Assembly (NCBI RefSeq): GCF_002443255.2
Contig: NW_019211460.1
Span: 26,022,882 to 26,086,881 of the forward strand
Length of the DNA stretch: 64,000 nucleotides
From: Varroa destructor
Taxonomy: Eukaryota > Arthropoda > Arachnida > Mesostigmata > Varroidae
Reading direction: 5' to 3'
Shown in pieces: positions 61,919-64,000 of this stretch (positions are counted from its first letter, which is position 1; every line of letters starts with the position of its first letter). The position numbers were made by a program, and so were the translations under genes. The notes beneath the pieces are model-generated. The model was not told where the DNA came from and did not search any database. It was given only the letters and a program-made list of their open reading frames with translations.

Positions 61919-64000
61919 CGTCTATAGTTTACAGACAACTATTGCTGTTTGGTGCTGTGACAGATATCAGTGTGCCACAAGACGGACGGACTGACAATAA
62001 AGGACGTGCAGGCCAATGGAGAGCTGTTCATTTTGCAAATAATCGAAAGTCAGTTCATAAAGGCGAATGAATGCTAAGGTTTCAAAACCAAAATGAGAGA
62101 TACCCACAGACAGTCTGCTAGGCAGACCCAAGCAGAGAACGGGATCAACCGGAGATCCTCTGTTACAGCCTTACTACGCTCTATATTAGTTTATTATGTT
62201 TAAGCCGAATAAACTGAACGTATTGTTATTATAATAAATTTCGAATTTAATCCATCTGACGATTACCCGTAACTTCTGAAGAAACATTGCCATTTATGGC
62301 AGGACGAGAATCGAAATTAAATTTTCCTACTCAAAATCATATTTAAGCAAAGCCACCTGAGAGCAATGATTTTACCATGAATTGTTGCTAGCTCACCATA
62401 ACTGAACGTAGCTGAATTTAACTGAAGCTGAATTCAAAATTAATTGTTAATTCAGGCTGCTTATAAGAAAATATCATTATTTATAGCAAGGTTAGGAAAA
62501 AAATGAGACACCGTCTTTTCTTGCTGGCTTAAGTCAAATTATTTAGGATACTTGGATCCTTATAGTTGTGTATGAACTTCCTATGCAGGTATAGTTAGGT
62601 ATGGCGACAGAAAATTTCAGAATGAGTTAGCTTTTTGCCTTTTTTTTTAATTAAATATTTTTCGATAACCCTCTTCTCGTACTCTCTAATGATTTTTAGA
62701 AAATATGATTTTATTAGCCTGATTTCTTTGGTCAACCAACGATCTACACGCTCGCAGAGCACCGAAGGAGGCCTATAACAAGCAGAGGACTACTTCTTAA
62801 CAGTATGGCTTATACAAAGCAATAGCATCGTGCGGAAATGAAGTTTCTTAACTTCGCAGTAGAACGTATTGACGTTGTTTAATCAGCATCTCCCGTGCCG
62901 TCGAAGTTCGAACATTTCCGTGAACCAAAAGAGTCGATGGTTTTTTCTTTATTTCATTTTTTTTCTTTTGCTGTTCGCCTTCCACATAGATCCTTTTCCC
63001 TGCAAATGAAAGTTGTCGGCACAAACTGTGACCGAAATGATTGAATACACGTTATGCTGTAATCATCACAAACTCAACGCCGTCGTAAGGAAGACGCATA
63101 GCCGCTCGCAAACAACATTTCCGCCAGCAAATTGATGTTAAGAGACAGAATTAAATAAGCTGCTAGGCTTTATCGTGTATCGTTTACGTCTTAGCTATCA
63201 CTAGGAGGAATGACAAAAGACAACGAAAGAAAATCATAGATAGGTCAGGTACCACGCACAGAATTATCCGGCTGGCCCGGCATAAACTGATTCGAATCTA
63301 CGGGAGAAAATCCCTTTTTGTTCGTCCATAAAAGCAATGAAACCACAGCCAAACGATGTCGTGCATGACACCTTTTCACACGTGTATGTGATGTATTTGT
63401 GCTATCGTTGTTTCAATACTCTACAGTGCGTATACTTTGTTCGAGTATACTAGGGGAATCGGGAAGAGCGCACGCTCAATTCTGCTAGTGCAGACGAAGT
63501 CGAAGAAACTGGTGCCGGCATTAAAAGTTAAATCATAAAACACAGCCCAGCTAAGAAACACAAGATCTGATCGGTCGGATAATAACACACAGATGAAAAT
63601 ATAGAAAATGAAGTAGGCTCACGGCACGACACTGTTTTGGACCAAAGTGTAACTTGCAATAATTTTATAACTATATTATACTTAAGTTATACGTATGGTG
63701 AAAAAATTGGTTGCAAATAGCATCTGCAGTGTAACTTGTCATTATATTTATGATACTTACTTGTCAAAACAACGACTCTTATAGCATAATAGACAATAGA
63801 ACGGACGAATTTAAATCAAGCTTGTTCTTCCGTAAGCCTATGTCAGGACGCCGGGCCGAACGCGGCTATTGGCGTTGCTTCGTTAACGCTCGCTGAAAAT
63901 TGTTATGTCACAAGCAGTTCGTACGCCTCATCGAAACATGTAAAATCTCTGTTGATTAATCTTTCGCTCATTGTAGCAAATGATATAAAAATCATATTAA
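61919..64000. other. Non-coding stretch to the window end
   Basis: No exon, RNA gene or mobile element that I can support; AT-rich with short homopolymers. Confidence 0.5.

Overview
The window reads as eukaryotic nuclear DNA: AT-rich, mostly non-coding, with protein-coding exons bounded by GT-AG (and two GC-AG) splice signals and separated by long introns. A decayed irritans-type mariner and a fossil cyclovirus-like insert fit an arthropod host, possibly a mite or tick. That taxonomic guess is inference; no gene here fixes the species.

Left end (119-4096): five consecutive plus-strand exons, all in phase 0, encode part of one large beta-strand-rich protein whose 5' end lies outside the window. 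I could not name the protein. The gene may stop at 4096. It may instead continue through a second GC donor at 4073 into further phase-0 exon candidates at 11701-11787, 18172-18429 and 19503-19712. A dead mariner (about 760-1470, minus) sits in the first intron.

5119-6190: the most interesting object, a fossil of a cyclovirus-like CRESS-DNA virus on the minus strand. It keeps HUH motifs I, II and III, Walker A and B of the SF3 helicase, stop codons and frame changes. Just upstream of the Rep start is a 12-bp stem whose loop carries the circovirus/cyclovirus nonanucleotide minus one base. If the left gene continues to 11701, this fossil lies antisense in its intron.

19.5-42.3 kb: a GC-richer promoter-like stretch leads to a short plus-strand exon encoding a clear signal peptide (20960-21080, phase 1 donor). 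A phase-matched terminal exon candidate lies 21 kb away at 42152-42300; together they would encode a small secreted protein of 89 residues. Other exon-like pieces in this interval (23209-23433 minus, 32445-32612 plus, 38966-39070 plus) may belong to this gene, to nested genes, or be chance.

42.3-64 kb: mostly non-coding, with isolated exon-like frames (57005-57272 minus, 58992-59150 minus, 56337-56525 plus, 60280-60386 plus, 61705-61884 plus), a near-perfect 21-bp palindrome at 51808-51851, G-quadruplex-type tracts and GC-rich islands. No rRNA, convincing tRNA, CRISPR array or bacterial operon is visible.
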